Positions 1-11,960 of a stretch of DNA of 64,000 bases are shown here, one piece after another. The notes below the pieces were generated by a model. The model ran no database searches. It was given only the letters and a program-made list of their open reading frames with translations, and was not told where the DNA came from. Source of the DNA: Haematobia irritans (taxonomy: Eukaryota; Arthropoda; Insecta; Diptera; Muscidae); NCBI RefSeq assembly GCF_050003625.1, contig NC_134400.1, positions 54,316,066 to 54,380,065 on the forward strand, read 5' to 3'. Within the stretch, counting starts at the first letter, position 1. Each line of letters starts with the position of its first letter. A program made the translations under genes and the position numbers.

Positions 1-873
<873 letters not shown>

Positions 874-875
<2 letters not shown>

Positions 876-2211
876 TTTATACCCTGCGCCACACTGTGGA
901 ACAGGGTATTATAAGTTAGTCCATATGTTTGTAACACCCAGAAGGAGACGAGATAGACTCATGGTGTCTTTGGCAATAATGCTCAGGGTGGGTCCCTGAG
1001 TCGATATAACCATGTCCGTCTGTCCGTCCGTCCGTCCGTCTGTCTGTGAACACATTTTTGTGATCAAGTGTAGGTCGCAATTTAAGTCCAATCGCCTTCA
1101 AATTTGGCACATGTTCCTAATTTGGGTCAGAATAGAACCCTATTGATTTTGGAAGAAATCGATTCAGATTTAGATATGGCTCCCATATATATCTTTCGCC
1201 CGATATGCACTAATATGGACCCAGCAGCCAGAGTTTTATACCGATTTGCTTGACATTTTGTACAAACATAACACTTTGTCGTATAGTCAAGTGTGCAAAA
1301 TTTGATTGAAATCAGTTCAGATTTAGATATAGCTCCCATATATATCTTTCGCCCGATATGGACTAATATGGTCCTAAATGCCAGAGTTTTGGCCCAATGT
1401 GGCTGAAATTTTGCACAGGGAGTAGATTTAGCATTGTAGCTATGCGTGGCAAATTTGGTTGAAATCGATTCAGATCTAGATATAGCTCCCATATATATCT
1501 TTCGCCTGATATGCACACAGAAAAAACAGTGAACCCACGAGGAAGAAAACTTTCGGTTAATTTTAGAAAATTTTGAATATTTGTAGAAATTTTTAACTAA
1601 ACAGTATTACCTACGTTGGCATCACGCCGATGTCATAAAAATAAGTACAGTTTTGGCCCAATTTGGTTGAAATTTTGCACTAGGAGTACAATTAGTAATA
1701 TAGTCATATGTGCCAAATTTGATTTAAATCGGTTCTGATTTAGATATAGCTCCCATATATATGTTTTTCTGATTTCGACAAAAATGGTCAAAATACCAAT
1801 ATTTGCCTTGTTAAATCGCCGCTGCTTAGTCGAAAAGTTGTAAAAATGACTCTAATTTTCCTAAACTTCTAATACATATATATCGAGCGATAAATCATAA
1901 ATAAACTTTTGTGAAGTTTCCTTAAAATTGCTTCAGATTTAAATCTTTCCCATATTTTTTTTTTACTAATATTGCGTTTCTCCCTAGTGCATTAGCCGAC
2001 TTAAATTTTGAGTCTATAGATTTTGTAGAAGTCTATCAAATTCTGTCTAAATCGAGTGATATTTAAATGTGTGTATTTGGGACAAACCTTTATATATAGC
2101 CCCCAACACATTTGACGGATGTGATATGGTATCGAAAATTTAGATCTACAAAGTGGTGCAGGGTATAATATAGTCGGCCCCGCCCGACTTTAGACTTTCC
2201 TTACTTGTTTT
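874..2211 (+). mobile_element. Mini-me-like repeat, family Q, nested copy 2
   Basis: Starts with TTTTTATACCCTGCGCC and a terminal hairpin (ACCCTG/CAGGGT), followed by a (GTCY)n core at about 1013-1045 and tandem units like those of copy 1. It ends in a 3' block with GTCGGCCCCGCCCGACTTT and TACTTGTTTT. It is inserted in copy 1, whose sequence continues directly downstream. A MITE-like piece beginning CACACAGAAAAAACAGTGAACC lies at about 1515-1648. No protein is encoded. Confidence 0.7.
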
Positions 2212-2455
2212 TACTAACATTGTGTTTCGACCCAGAGCATTAGCTGATTTAAATTTTAAGACTTGAGATTTTGTAGGTCAAAAATTTTGTCCAAATCGGT
2301 TCAGATTTAAATATATGTATATGGTAAGATAAACCTTTATATAGCTCCCAACAAATTTGAAGGATGTGAGATGGTATCAAAGATTTTGGTCTACAAACTG
2401 GTGAATGGTATTATATAGTCAGTCCCGCCCGACTTTATATTTGCCTTACTTGTTT
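2212..2455 (+). mobile_element. Family Q copy 1, 3' end
   Basis: Resumes the interrupted element with TTTACTAACATTGTGTTTCG and ends CGCCCGACTTTATATTTGCC then TTACTTGTTT, parallel to the end of copy 2. The segment at about 2304-2334 is also the uninterrupted version of the site occupied by the MITE at 24843. Confidence 0.65.
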
Positions 2456-3163
2456 CTGTCAATAAAGTACATAAAATCTTGATGTGAATAGTGTTTTTAT
2501 TATGAAATGTGCCACTATTTTTCATAAGTTTCAGAGGACATTCTCAGTGTATTCAAATTTGTCCTCGTGAAAACGTTTTTTGTTTTGAAAGCAATGTTAT
2601 AATTTGGTAACGTTTTTTGTTTTGGAAACAATGTTATACTTTGTCAATAAAAATATTTGTTGGTAAAGAAATTGGTAATTTAAATGAATGTTTTGTCTTA
2701 AGTTTAAAAAAGTTTCCGTTTTAATGAAGAACACCTTGGGCTTGGGTGTCAGTCGGTTGATATGGCATACATATTATGTCAAAAAATCTAGGTTACTTCA
2801 TCTTTAGTTGTAAGCCAATATTTTTCAGTTGATCTATCCATAAATAAAAAACCTTAAAGCGAATAAAGAACCAAAGTAAATTAAAGTAAGTTGACACTTC
2901 ATGCATCGCCAAGGTAGGTTAACCCGAATGTCCTTTCTAAAAATAAGGATAATAAATGAGTTTTATTCTATACAAACGTACCGCTTTTACGGAAAACAAA
3001 AAGAAAGAAACAATGCACGCAATATGGAAATTCATACAATTTTCGTGTTGGCCTTAGTGAACCGATAGAGTGTAAGGTGGAGCAGAGTAAGCTATGTTGG
3101 TTGTTCATTGGTACCTTACTTTCAAAGTCAGCGAAATTGGACAAAATATTGTGATTAGTGGTA
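2456..3163. other. AT-rich sequence, nothing recognised
   Basis: No plausible coding region, TIR or known repeat was seen. It ends at the TA target of the MITE that begins at 3164. Confidence 0.5.
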
Positions 3164-3465
3164 CACCCTCAAAAAAATCGCCTCTCTAACATATGTTCCA
3201 AACATATTTTGCAGGAAGCACATATATTATTGGATACTGCCGAAACATTAATATGTTTGTTTTATGTGAACATATTCTATTTTTGGAAACATTTTGAGCC
3301 AAAAATATTATATGCTTGGAAGAATTTTCCACAAAGAAGATTGTGCTCATTCCCTAACATAATTTTCACTTCCACGAAATTTTTTAGTTCTTGGCACCTT
3401 TTTCTGTAATACAAATAATGTTGAAGAAATTATTCAATTTTATAATTTTTTTAAATTTTACCTTT

Positions 3466-3537
3466 CGCCTGGACGGAGAATCGAACCGAGGACCATACAG
3501 TTTGTAAGCCGACACACTACCACTGAGCTACGTAGCT
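3466..3537 (-). other. tRNA-like sequence A (Pol III A and B boxes)
   Basis: On the minus strand a TAGCTCAGTGG A box is followed, with tRNA spacing, by a GGTTCGATTCT B box. Arms do not pair well: the acceptor ends are not complementary and the T stem has mismatches. It is therefore a tRNA-derived promoter-like relic rather than a working tRNA gene. Confidence 0.6.
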
Positions 3538-3651
3538 GTTATAGTCACCAGAAGACAATTATCGTTATAAGTTACATTTATATAGCATAGTTTGCAGCGC
3601 CCACGAGCCCATGCAAACATAACATTATTTAACAGAAACATACATGTGTTG

Positions 3652-3722
3652 GCAACGTGGAGCAGTGGTTAGCATGTCTGCCGTACATGCAAAGGGTCGT
3701 GGGTTCAATCCCTGCTCCGACC
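3652..3722 (+). other. tRNA-like sequence B (tRNA-derived)
   Basis: A TGGAGCAGTGGTTAGC A-box region and a GGGTTCAATCCCTGCTCCG T-arm/B-box region have tRNA spacing. The T stem pairs well but the acceptor stem does not. The same module heads the SINE at 7157 and recurs at 18116 and, inverted, at 26771. Confidence 0.6.
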
Positions 3723-4501
3723 AAACACCAATTGTTTTTTTTTAATTTACGCATTTATATTTATACTATATTAAATTTTTATAATGAAACTTCGACATGT
3801 GGGTTATTAAAGATTTACAGTCAGAAACAGTGCTTGATATAAACGAAATGGACTGAGCTTTTGGATAAAATATTATTTTTTTATTGCAAAAATAACAATT
3901 TTGTAATAAAAAACTGGTTTTGGTATAAAAGTTTGATATTTTGGAAGGAATTCAAAAACTCTAACAAAGGAAGAACGTGGGGTCGAGTATAAACATACAT
4001 AAATAATTTTATAATATACACAAATTAAATAATATTTAGACTTAAATTAAATAATATTTAGACTTAAGCGTATACAATTTTTGGCCTTATCATAAAGCAG
4101 TTTCCGAAACAACATATAAGCGGTTTCACAGAAATTGCTCTCTTTCGATTCTCTCGCTGTGTTAATTTGATATCTTTCGTCAACCCTCCCGGTTTTTATC
4201 TCTATTTCTTTCTCTATACTCTCTCTCTCTCTTTCGCTCTCTGAATAAAATATCACAACGTATATATGTTTAATCGAAATTTGTAAATTTATATATGTTT
4301 ACATTCACACATATAATTTTTATGAAACATGCATGCCCCAAACATAATATATTCTAACATATTAACATATGTGTTCCAAACATTTAGTGTTAGTTTGAGA
4401 ACATTACATGTTTGCACTTAAATATATTGTGTTTAAAAATTGTGCCCGAAACACATTTTGTTTATATCGAAACATATGAAAAACATATTTTTCTAACAGT
4501 G

Positions 4502-5147
4502 TAGAGGGAAAGATTGTATAAGAGAAGTGGTATGGTGCTATGACCATTAAGGTTACACATAATTTTCCTTTCCCGCCAGCCAGATGCCAAAAATACACCG
4601 ATGGTGTATGGCATACAGCCAGCATATACGGGTGTCAAATGTGAACTAGAATGTCGCGTTTCTGGGCGATTATGATAATGATCGATTTGATCCTGGTGAG
4701 CTGCGTGTATGTTTTTATACTTTGGAGGGGGTGTTTCCTTTGAAGCCAAAGCTGTTAGGATTTCCAGACACAACCAGACAAACTGCATGGTCTAATGGAT
4801 CTAAACTTATATATATTATCTGGTAAGGATACTTAAATGTGTTCTAAATCTGTTTGCATGGATATTTTTGTTAGGGTGGTTTAGGTAAAAAAGTAAGATA
4901 AACAGCGGTGAGGACGACCAGCTTTTCAATACCCACGCAGATATGCCCTTCATCATAGATTTGAATCATTAGACTCTGCTCTAGAAAATCTTCAATAAAA
5001 AGAACACAATTTAGAGAGAATCTACATGGAATCAGCTAAGCAATGGGCGTTGGACCACATATGAGGGTATTCCGGTAAGTACTTAGCCTCGTCGCCAGTT
5101 CAAGTAAGGAAAGGATATAAGCACATGTCATAGAAAAAAACGCATAC
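4502..5147. other. Unassigned sequence
   Basis: No repeat family or credible coding region recognised. The short minus-strand frames here have no protein features I know. Confidence 0.4.
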
Positions 5148-7154
5148 ACCGAAAAAAAAACATGTCCGGTTCCAAAGATTTTGTCTTTACTTTAAAAATT
5201 TTGGTATTGATTCCGAGCCAAAGAAGAGGAGAATACAAGTAAGTATACTTTTAAGTAGAGGTGTGCACGTGACACGAAATTGTCGTGACTCACGAAAATT
5301 TTCGTGATTCGTGCGTGAGTCGTAGGTTACGCTCATGACAACGGCGTGAGTGTGCGTGATCGTGATTAACAAACCAAAATGTCGTGCGTGAGCGTGAGTC
5401 ACGAAAATAATATCTTCGTGAGTGTACGTGAGTAACGAATTACACTCACGAAAATATTCCAGCTCACCAACATAAAACGCTTAAGAGTTAAATTCAATTA
5501 CAATGTTAGTGACACCTGGGATGTTAAGAGTTTAATAACACTCTCGATTTTAATAATGCTCATGTTTTCAGACACTTCGGTAAGGTAAATTAAATAAAAT
5601 TATTCGTCAGTCACGGTATTTTTCGTGAGTCACGACGTTTTCGTGCGTGAGTACAAATTTTCTTTTCGTGAGTGTGCGTGAGTCCTGCCAGAAAGTATAG
5701 TGCGTGAGTATGATTTTTCAGTCGTGAGTGTGCGTGAGCGTGAGTAAAATATTTCTCACGTGCACACCTCTACTTTTAGGACACAATTCTCTTTTAAATT
5801 TGGGTTTTGTATACTTGCTTCTAGGAAGCTAATTTTAATTTTTCGCTTTAAAACTTTAACAACTTTATTTTACAAATTAAGAATCGACTTCAAGTAGAAA
5901 TTATGCTATGTTTCAAGTAAAAACCGCCTTTAAAATAAAGTTTTGAAAAACATGTCCTATATTCGAACGATTTTTTGCTTTGTAGTCAAGATGCAAAATG
6001 ACAACAAATTTAAAGACAACTTCATTAAATTTAAAGAATATTTCAGAATTATTAGAGTCAAGTTGACCTTAGCCCAAACATTTTTTCTTTCATTTTATGA
6101 TACCCAATTTTAAGCCAAATCGCTTAATTATAAGGACAATACGACTTCATTGAAAAGTTTATCGACTTTTGGACAAGGAAAAAAACTTTATATTAGAGAA
6201 TGCTACGCAAAATTTACATTCGTATTTTAAAGCCATAAAATCTTTGACCTCACGACAATATTTTTTTCAGCGTATAAGAAATTTCAATGAAACACCATGC
6301 ATTGTTGTTTTCTTTTGGAAAAAATGTTTCTTATATGTTAATAGAAAAGCTGATAAAAGAATTTTAAAATTATGAGAATCGTGTTCATTGGTCTTTTTCA
6401 ATGGCATGACTATAAACTTTATAGTATAGCATTAATAATGCTTAATTGTGGTAGTAAGTGAAATATAGGAACATCCATCTGAAAAAGACCAAGCAGATAT
6501 ATCGGACACTATCGTATGTGTACGTAGAGAGCATGATATAAAATACCTCTTAGTTTTAAAACGTTCTATGGTCCAATGAAGATAAAATCTGCAACAATGT
6601 AACCATTTTTAAAAAATCAGAGAGACAAATCATACGTTCGCTTTAACTGTCAGTTAAAAAAATGTAAGTTGAAGTAATTGTTCTTTAGTTTGAAATGACA
6701 TTTTTTGTTATGCTGTTATGTTTCTAATTCAAATATGAGTTAATAGGCGGAATTGCACTCAAAACAAAGTTTACTTGAATCCAAACATTTTGACCTGCCT
6801 TAAGGAGTTTGGTATTGATTCCGAGCCAAATAGGCGACTTCTTTCAAATAAAGGTATTAGTAGGGACCTATCTAGCATATCTCATTTATGGAATTTTCAT
6901 TCTGTTTTTGCGTTATATTAATAAAGCTAATCACACACAGTTTAAAATCCAAATTATAGCAGACAATTCAAAGTAAAAAATATTTTCTTAATTCAAAATA
7001 AAAAGAAACATTAAACCAAAGATACAAAATCCTCAAAATAAGTCTTCGCCAATATTTGAAGGGTTTTTTTAAAGATTCAATATTTTATTTAATTTAAGAA
7101 CGACTTCATTAAATCTAAAATATGCTTATTTACTTTAAGTACATTTTATACCAC
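5148..7154. repeat. Diverged repeat, family R, interrupted
   Basis: Moderately AT-rich repeat recognised by the recurring phrase GGTATTGATTCCGAGCCAAA (about 5198 and 6806) and by 'TTTTGGACAAGG' near 6165. Related sequence occurs at about 15150-15893 and, more weakly, 13440-13600. It is interrupted by the hAT-type MITE at 5256-5772. No coding capacity is visible, and the class is unknown to me. Confidence 0.45.
5256..5772. mobile_element. CACGTG-rich hAT-type MITE (copy 1)
   Basis: Terminal inverted repeats TAGAGGTGTGCACGTGA/TCACGTGCACACCTCTA, flanked by near-identical 8 bp CTTTTAAG (5248-5255) and CTTTTAGG (5773-5780). The interior is packed with CGTGAGTG, GTGCGTGAG and the reverse complements, so ACGTG/GCGTG cores recur many times on both strands. 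There is no coding region. An 8 bp duplication and TIRs of this kind fit the hAT superfamily. A second copy is at 11390-11857. Confidence 0.8.
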
Positions 7155-7507
7155 GGAGCCACCGTGGTGCAATGGTTAGCATGCCCGCCTTGCATACACA
7201 AGGTCGTGGGTTCGATTCCTGCTTCGACCGAACACCAAAAAGTTTTTCAGCGGTGGATTATCCCACCTCAGTAATGCTGGTGACATTTCTGAGGGTTTCA
7301 AAGCTTCTTTAAGTGGTTTCACTGCAATTTGGAACGCCGTTCGGGCTCGGCTATAAAAAGGAGGTCCTTTATCATTGAGCTTAACATGGAATCGGGCAGC
7401 GCTCAGTGATAAGAGAGAAGTTCACCAATGTGGTATCACAATGGACTGAATAGTCTAAATGAGCCTGATACATCGGGCTGCCACCTAACCTAACCTAACC
7501 TAACCTA
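7155..7507 (+). mobile_element. tRNA-derived SINE with LINE-shared 3' tail
   Basis: The 5' head (7157-7230) is tRNA-like, with TGGTGCAATGGTTAGC (A box) and GGTTCGATTCC (B box). A body containing GGCTATAAAAAGGAGGTCC follows. The last 60 or so bases, from GTGGTATCACAATGGACTG through CGGGCTGCCAC, match the 3' end of the LINE at 20352-23196. It ends in (CCTAA)n. Pol III transcription and mobilisation by that LINE follow from the general SINE model. A 5'-truncated copy is at 16785-16938. Confidence 0.85.
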
Positions 7508-8328
7508 CCTTAGTTCAAAGACATACGACTTTAACGGAGGGGCGCAAATTTCTAAAATGTGTGACCTAAATGATATACATATAAACTTTTTCAATTAAAA
7601 TTTCTTTATATTAAAGAAATTTTTCCTTAATATTCTTAAATTGCACATCCTAAAAGTAAGGTTGCATAACCTTTAATACTACGTAAATATTTTTATACCC
7701 ACCACCATAGAATGGTGACGGGGTATAATAAGTTTGTCATTCCGTTTGTAACGCATCGAAATATCGATTTCCGACTATATAAAGTATATATATTCTTGAT
7801 CAGGGAGAAATTCTAAGACGATATAAGCATGTCCGTCTGTCTGTCTGGCTGTCTGTTGTAATCACGCTACAGCATTCAATAATGGAGCTATCGTCCCGAA
7901 ATTTGGCACAGAATCGTCTTTTGTCTGCGCGCAGGTCAAGTTCGAAGATGGGCTATATCGGGCCATGTTTTGGTATAGCCCCCATATAAACCGACCTCCC
8001 GATTTGGGGTCTTTCGCTTATAGAAACCGTAGTTTTCATCCAATTTGCGCGAAATTGAAAATCTAGAGATATTTTGGGACCTTGAAGAGGTGTGCCAAAA
8101 ATGGTGAGTGTCGGTCCATGTTTTGGTATAGCCCCCATATAAACCGACCTCCCGATTTGGGGTCTTTCGCTTATAGAAACCGTAGTTTTCATCCAATTTG
8201 CGCGAAATTGAAAATCTAGAGGTATTTTGGGACCTTGAAGAGGTGTGCCAAAAATGGTGAGTGTCGGTCCATGTTTTGGTATAGCCCCCATATAGACCGA
8301 TCTCCCGATTTGGGGTCTTTCGCTTATA

Positions 8329-9261
8329 AAGGGTGATTCTTTTGAGGTTAGGATTTTCATGCATTAGTATTTGACAGATCACGTGGGATTTCAGACATGG
8401 TGTCAAAGAGAAAGATGCTCAGTATGCTTTGACATTTCATCATGAATAGACTTACGATCTGCCACAACGTCGAATTTTCAGTGAATGGGCCCTAGAAAAG
8501 TTGGCAGAAAATCCGCTTTTTTATCGACAAATTTTGTTCAGCGATGAGGCTCATTTCTGGTTGAATGGCTACGTAAATAAGCAAAATTGCCGCATTTGGA
8601 GTGAAGAGCAACCAGAAGCCGTTCAAGAACTGCCCATGCATCCCGAAAAATGCACTGTTTGGTGTGGTTTGTACGCTGGTGGAATCATTGGACCGTATTT
8701 TTTCAAAGATGCTGTTGGACGCAACGTTACGGTGAATGGCGATCGCTATCGTTCGATGCTAACAAACTTTTTGTTGCCAAAAATGGAAGAACTGAACTTG
8801 GTTGACATGTGGTTTCAACAAGATGGCGCTACATGCCACACAGCTCGCGATTCTATGGCCATTTTGAGGGAAAACTTCGGAGAACAATTCATCTCAAGAA
8901 ATGGACCGGTAAGTTGGCCACCAAGATCATGCGATTTGACGCCTTTAGACTATTTTTTGTGGGGCTACGTCAAGTCTAAAGTCTACAGAAATAAGCCAGC
9001 AACTATTCCAGCTTTGGAAGACAACATTTCCGAAGAAATTCGGGCTATTCCGGCCGAAATGCTCGAAAAAGTTGCCCAAAATTGGACTTTCCGAATGGAC
9101 CACCTAAGACGCAGCCGCGGTCAACATTTAAATGAAATTATCTTCAAAAAGTAAATGTCATGGACCAATCTAACGTTTCAAATAAAGAACCGATGAGATT
9201 TTGCAAATTTTATGCGTTTTTTTAAAAAAAAAAGTTATCAAGCTCTTAACAAATCACCCTT
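8329..9261 (+). mobile_element. DD41D (rosa-type) mariner, internally deleted copy
   Basis: TA-flanked (8327-8328, 9262-9263), with ends AAGGGTGATTC and ATCACCCTT. Compared with the full copy at 52069-53374 it lacks about 370 bp covering the N-terminal DNA-binding part: sequence jumps from the start codon region (CATGAATAGACTTAC) to GATCTGCCACAACG. The rest is almost identical to the full copy, including the end region. It should be non-autonomous but keeps both ends. Confidence 0.9.
8501..9154 (+). pseudogene. DD41D mariner transposase, C-terminal two thirds
   Basis: Encodes the catalytic part of a mariner transposase. The three aspartates are present in SDEAHFWLNG, QQDGATCHTA and CDLTPLDYF, with 41 residues between the second and third. 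The N-terminal helix-turn-helix region present in the 361-residue full copy is missing through internal deletion, so no DNA-binding transposase can be made. The frame is open to its natural stop. The first methionine here (MAENPL) is internal to the family protein and not a real start. Confidence 0.9.
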
Positions 9262-10229
9262 TAGAAACCGTAGTTTTCATCCAATTTGCGCGAAATTGAA
9301 AATCTAGAGGTATTTTGGAACCTTGAAGAGGTGTGCCAAAAATGGCGAGTGTCAGTGCATGTTTTGGTGTAGCCCCCATATAGACCGATCTCCCGACTTT
9401 ACTTCTTGGGCTTATAGAATCCGTAGTTTTTATCCAATTTGCCTCAATTTCAAATTCTAGAGGTATTTTAGAACCATAAAGAGGTGTGCCAAAAATGGTG
9501 AGTAGCGGTCCATGTTTTGGTATAGTCCCCATATAAACCGATCTCCCGATTTTTCTTTTTGGGCTTATAGAATTCGTAGTTTTTATCCAATTTGCCTGAA
9601 ACTGGAAATCTTGAGGTATTTTAGAACTGTGAAGAGGTGTGCCAAAAATGGTGAGTATCGGTCCATGTTTTGGTATAGCCCCCATATAGACCGAGCTCCC
9701 GACTTAGTTTTTGGGCTTCTAGAATCCGTAGTTTTTACCCAATTTGCCTGAAAATGGAAATCCAGAGGTATTCTAGGACCATAAAGAGGTGTACCGAAAA
9801 TGGTAATTATTCAACCATGGTTTAATATAACCCTCATATAGACCAATCTGACGATTTTTATTGTTGCTTTTATAATCCGTAGTTATTATCTAATTTGGCA
9901 GAAATTGGATCTAGTACCATAACCGAAGATATTATGTCTCGATCTTCCTATTAAACTCCTAGGGTTTCCAGAAATTGTAGTTTTTGTCCGATTTGCCACA
10001 AATTGAAAATATGCTGGCATTTAAGATAATTTGTCAAAAAAAAAACTAATTTGTATAACATCTCAGTGCATTTTCATGGTGGTGGGTATTTAAGGTTCGG
10101 CCGGGCCGAACATAACTCTGCTTTTACTTGTTTTAGTGTACGAACGTATCCGTTGTATGGTTTAGAAGCTGGTTGGCTCTAACACAGCTTTATTAAAATG
10201 CAGGTAAAATTATGAACAATAAGTGCCTT

Positions 10230-11221
10230 TTCTAAAACTGCTCCACCATAAGATGAGGGTAACTAACCTTGTCATTCCGTTAGTAGCACATTCAAATATT
10301 GGTCTCAGACCCTATAAAGTATTTAGGCTCGTGGTGTGTCGATCAAGCGATGTCCATCCGTCCGTCTGTTGAAATCACGCTAAATTCCGAACCAACCAAA
10401 CTATCGACTTGAAACTTGCTACAAGTAGTTCGTGTTGATGTAGATCGGATGGTATTCAAATGGACCATACCGGACCACTTTTAGGTATAGCTACCATATA
10501 AAGCGACCCCAGATTTGAATTGCGGAACATCATGGGAGAGTAAATTTCATCCGGCCCTCTAACGACCCAAGGTTAGGTTAACCCTCTAATGCCCAATGCC
10601 GCCTTTAGGCGGGCTTCATTAAATAACGAAGCTTTTAGTAAAATACACCTTAAGACAACAAAAATGGGCAAAATAAAAAGAAAACTTAGTTGAAACTGTT
10701 CAAGAGGCTTTGCAGCATATAATGAATTTTATCGTATACAATTTTCTCGTTTAGTTTTCTTGCTTTTGTGTTGTTAACATTAAATATTTAATCACCTGGC
10801 CAAAAAATTTGGTTGAAGTGGCAGCCCGATTAAGTTTCAGGCTCACTTAGACTATTCAGTCCACATTCCAAAGATTTGATTTCTGGGGCCTCATGGAATT
10901 TTATCCGATCTGGATGAAATGTGGTTCTCTAATTACCATGCGAAAATACCATATCAGGTCACATTTATTTATAGACTGTTCTATACAAACCGATCAAGAA
11001 CTATAAGGTGGCTTATATAGATATTAAATCTGTCTTGTTTTTTTTTTCTAATATAGACTGCTTATGGACTATCTTACAATATAAGACATTGGAAGACATT
11101 GTTAAGAAGTTTTAAGACATTTTGCCATCGATAACTGTTAACACAACTCAAGTAATTGGATTGTGGATGTAGAACTTTGTACGCAATCCATGGCATCATC
11201 AATGCCGTGTATACTTGTTTT
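10230..11221 (+). mobile_element. Degenerate mini-me-like repeat, family P
   Basis: Old copy recognised by GCTCCACCATAAGATGAGGG, CTTGTCATTCCGTTAGTAGC, a short GTCC/GTCTG core near 10355-10370, TATCGACTTGAAACTTGC, and an end with CGCAATCCATGG ... GTGTATACTTGTTTT. A minus-oriented fragment of the SINE/LINE tail (GCAGCCCGATTAAG ... CTATTCAGTCC) lies at about 10823-10862. A TTAACCCTCTAATGCCC motif at about 10577 may mark another small insertion. Confidence 0.5.
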
Positions 11222-11389
11222 AGTTAAAATTTTTATTGGGATAATCAATATTTTAATTGAAAACGTAAAACAATTTAATCATTTTCTAACTGAATTTGAT
11301 TAAATAATTAATTGTATCAGTTAGTTTTTTTTTAATTTTGTACGGTAGAAGGGTAATTATATGAAGGATTTTTAATTTTGGTTTTAAAG

Positions 11390-11857
11390 TAGAGGTGTGC
11401 ACGTGAGTAATATTTTACTCACGCTCACGCACACTCACGACGGAAAAATCTTACTCACGCACGATATTGTTTGGTAGGACTCACGCACACTCACGCACGA
11501 AATGTCTTGACTCACGAATAATTTTATGACTAATTTACTTTAGCGACGTGTTTGAAAACATGAGCATGATTAAAATCGAGAGCGTTATTAAACTCCTAAC
11601 ATCCCAGGTGTCACTAAAATTGTAAATGAATTCATCACGTAAGCGTTTTATGATGGCATGATTTTTTTCGTGAGCGTGTTTTTCCGAAATTCGTTACTCA
11701 CGCACACTCACGAAAAAATTATTTTCGTGACTCACGCTCACGCACGACTTTTGTTAATGTTTTGTTTGTTAATCACGCTCACGCCGTTGCCATCAGCGTG
11801 ACTCAGAAGTCACGACAAATGAACTTTAAAATAGAGGTGTGCACGTGAACACCTCTA
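11390..11857. mobile_element. CACGTG-rich hAT-type MITE (copy 2)
   Basis: Begins TAGAGGTGTGCACGTGAG and ends ACACCTCTA, with a perfect 8 bp duplication TTTTAAAG at 11382-11389 and 11858-11865. The interior repeats ACTCACGC/CACGCACACTCACG. At its right end a perfect inverted repeat (11819-11840 and 11849-11870) includes part of the flank. It confirms the element borders inferred for the copy at 5256. Confidence 0.85.
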
Positions 11858-11960
11858 TTTTAAAGTTCATTGGGCAAATAACCGACATGTGTTATTAAGG
11901 GAAGATAATTTTAGCAGCGTATTTTTATATCAATGACATGAAAGGGAATCAGCGATTCTA

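Larger units (their letters stand above)
3164..4501. mobile_element. TA-target MITE with two tRNA-like sequences (copy 1)
   Basis: Starts CACCCTCAAAAAAATCGCC and ends TTTTTCTAACAGTG, flanked on both sides by TA (3162-3163 and 4502-4503). The interior is rich in AACATAT-type motifs. It holds a minus-strand tRNA-like sequence at 3466-3537 and a plus-strand one at 3652-3722, plus a CT-rich microsatellite near 4200-4240. There is no transposase. A closely related copy lies at 17637-18924. TA duplication and CAC...GTG ends suggest a Tc1/mariner-type non-autonomous element, but the superfamily is inferred. Confidence 0.75.
7691..10134 (+). mobile_element. Mini-me-like repeat, family S (copy 1)
   Basis: Begins TTTTATACCCACCACCATAG with a hairpin (CACCATAGAATGGTG), then AAGTATATATATTCTTGATC, a (GTCT)n core near 7830-7855, and about 130-150 bp tandem units carrying 'GGTATAGCCCCCATATA' and 'CCGATCTCCCGATTT'. 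It ends with TTCGGCCGGGCCGAAC and TTTTACTTGTTTT. Minus-strand frames reading through the tandem units are not genes. A deleted DD41D mariner sits inside at 8329-9261. A second copy at 28534 carries a different mariner-type element. Confidence 0.75.

Noticed and set aside
10577..10620. TTAACCCTCTAATGCCC as the left end of another piggyBac-type MITE
   Set aside because: No matching inverted end with TTAA was found downstream.
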